Shown here: positions 5,356 to 5,881 of the stretch, one piece after another
How positions within the stretch are numbered: the first letter of the stretch is position 1
How the letters are laid out: each line of letters starts with the position of its first letter
Origin: Dehalococcoidia bacterium
Lineage (GTDB): Bacteria > Chloroflexota > Dehalococcoidia > Dehalococcoidales > UBA3254
Assembly: GCA_030691835.1 (NCBI GenBank)
Contig: JAUYDO010000271.1
Location: 1-5,881 of the forward strand
Reading direction: 5' to 3'
Length of the DNA stretch: 5,881 bases
Position numbers and translations under genes: made by a program
The notes under the pieces: generated by a model
Databases searched by the model: none
Seen by the model: only the letters and a program-made list of their open reading frames with translations
Told to the model about the DNA's origin: nothing

Positions 5356-5881
5356 GTGATAAAAGAGATTAACTACCAAAAATGCACCGCGTGCAGTTAT
5401 CCCATTGACCTTGCCCTGGACACCTTCATAGTTGACCTGGACGCCCCTATAACAGGGAAGGTTGAGAGGTCGCCGTGCCAGACCGGTTGTCCCGCCGGGG
5501 TAAACATACCGGGTTTCATCTACATGCTCAGGCAGGGCAGACCTGAGCAAGCCATCAGTCTGCTTCGAGAGGCTCTACCATTGCCCGCCATCACCGGGCA
5601 CGTCTGCTTCCATCCCTGCGAGACGGTGTGCGCCCGCAATGAGGTTGACGAGGCATTGAACATCAACGCGCTGGAGCGCTTCACCGCCGATTACTGGCTC
5701 GAAGAAAAAGCACCGACTTTCCCGAAGCTCCATGAGCACAGGGTCGCCATAGCAGGCTCCGGACCTGCCGGACTCTCGGCGGCTTACTACATGGCAAAGC
5801 TGGGCTACCCAGTGACCGTCTTTGAAGCCATGCCAGCGACCGGCGGCATGCTGAGATACGGCATCCCTGAGTACCGGCTTC
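5356..5881 (+). CDS. GltD-like Fe-S/FAD oxidoreductase, N-terminal part (runs off window)
   Basis: Starting at GTG, 175 codons are visible before the window ends, with no stop. Residues 38-115 match the dihydropyrimidine dehydrogenase domain II/Fer4_20 type: SPCQTGCPAGVNIPGF (C41, C45), then a helical stretch, then PLPAITGHVCFHPCETVC (C84, C88, C92) and the LNINALERF motif. These cysteines are expected to hold [4Fe-4S] clusters. From residue 129, VAIAGSGPAGLSAAYYMAK is the dinucleotide-binding GxGxxG of FAD, followed by VTVFEAMPATGGMLRYGIPEYRL, the classic GltD-family sequence. Such proteins pass electrons between NAD(P)H, FAD and a partner subunit: glutamate synthase small subunit, dihydropyrimidine dehydrogenase, or redox complexes of anaerobes. 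An extra C10-T-A-C13 pair lies 27 residues before C41, whereas E. coli GltD has its cysteines close together. The electron partner is outside the window, so the symbol gltD is not justified. The AGGAGG at 5341 fixes the start. Confidence 0.9.
   Translation, partial: MIKEINYQKCTACSYPIDLALDTFIVDLDAPITGKVERSPCQTGCPAGVNIPGFIYMLRQGRPEQAISLLREALPLPAITGHVCFHPCETVCARNEVDEALNINALERFTADYWLEEKAPTFPKLHEHRVAIAGSGPAGLSAAYYMAKLGYPVTVFEAMPATGGMLRYGIPEYRL

Noticed and set aside
5284..5550. An 88-codon minus-strand open frame opposite the start of the GltD-like gene
   Set aside because: The plus strand encodes the conserved cysteine-rich domain here, with a full ribosome site. The minus frame has no recognisable features.

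Overview
The window looks like ordinary bacterial chromosome of moderate GC, probably from an anaerobic or environmental lineage and possibly Chloroflexota (Dehalococcoidia-like). The hint is the combination of a CocE-type hydrolase, a membrane-fused spermidine synthase homologue, a Cys-rich GltD-like flavoprotein, and intergenic hairpin repeats of the 'GTCATTCTGAG...GAAGAATC' and 'TCCGCC-NNN-GGCGGA' kinds that I associate with such genomes. This placement is inference; there is no rRNA or other marker gene here.

Layout. Positions 1-402 (+) hold the 3' end of a CocE/NonD (peptidase S15-like) hydrolase. Positions 403-736 are a repeat-bearing spacer between convergent genes. Four genes then lie on the minus strand, listed here in transcription order: a PPC/DUF296 protein (4826-4377), an ABC ATPase of the LolD/MacB type (4287-3607), its FtsX/MacB-like permease (3610-2402, overlapping the ATPase stop by 4 bp), and a membrane-fused spermidine synthase homologue (2290-737). 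The last has its own good promoter candidate at 2320-2348 and a weak terminator-like hairpin before it, so it is probably a separate unit. Positions 4827-5355 are a divergent intergenic region. It holds an extended -10 promoter with an overlapping perfect palindrome for the PPC gene, a nested inverted-repeat element of about 207 bp (4937-5143), and an extended -10 candidate for the rightward gene. From 5356 (+) to the window end runs the N-terminal third or so of a GltD-like Fe-S/FAD oxidoreductase.

How the genes fit together. Only the ABC pair is clearly one functional unit: a two-gene ATP-driven exporter or membrane-extraction pump of unknown substrate, with no adaptor or outer-membrane partner visible. 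The PPC gene lies 89 bp upstream on the same strand and may be co-transcribed, but an inverted repeat separates it from the ABC genes. The other genes look functionally independent. I see no CRISPR array, tRNA, rRNA, transposase, phage gene or recognisable defence system. The most distinctive material is non-coding: the composite repeat element at 4937-5143 and the palindrome-over-promoter arrangement at 4857-4902.
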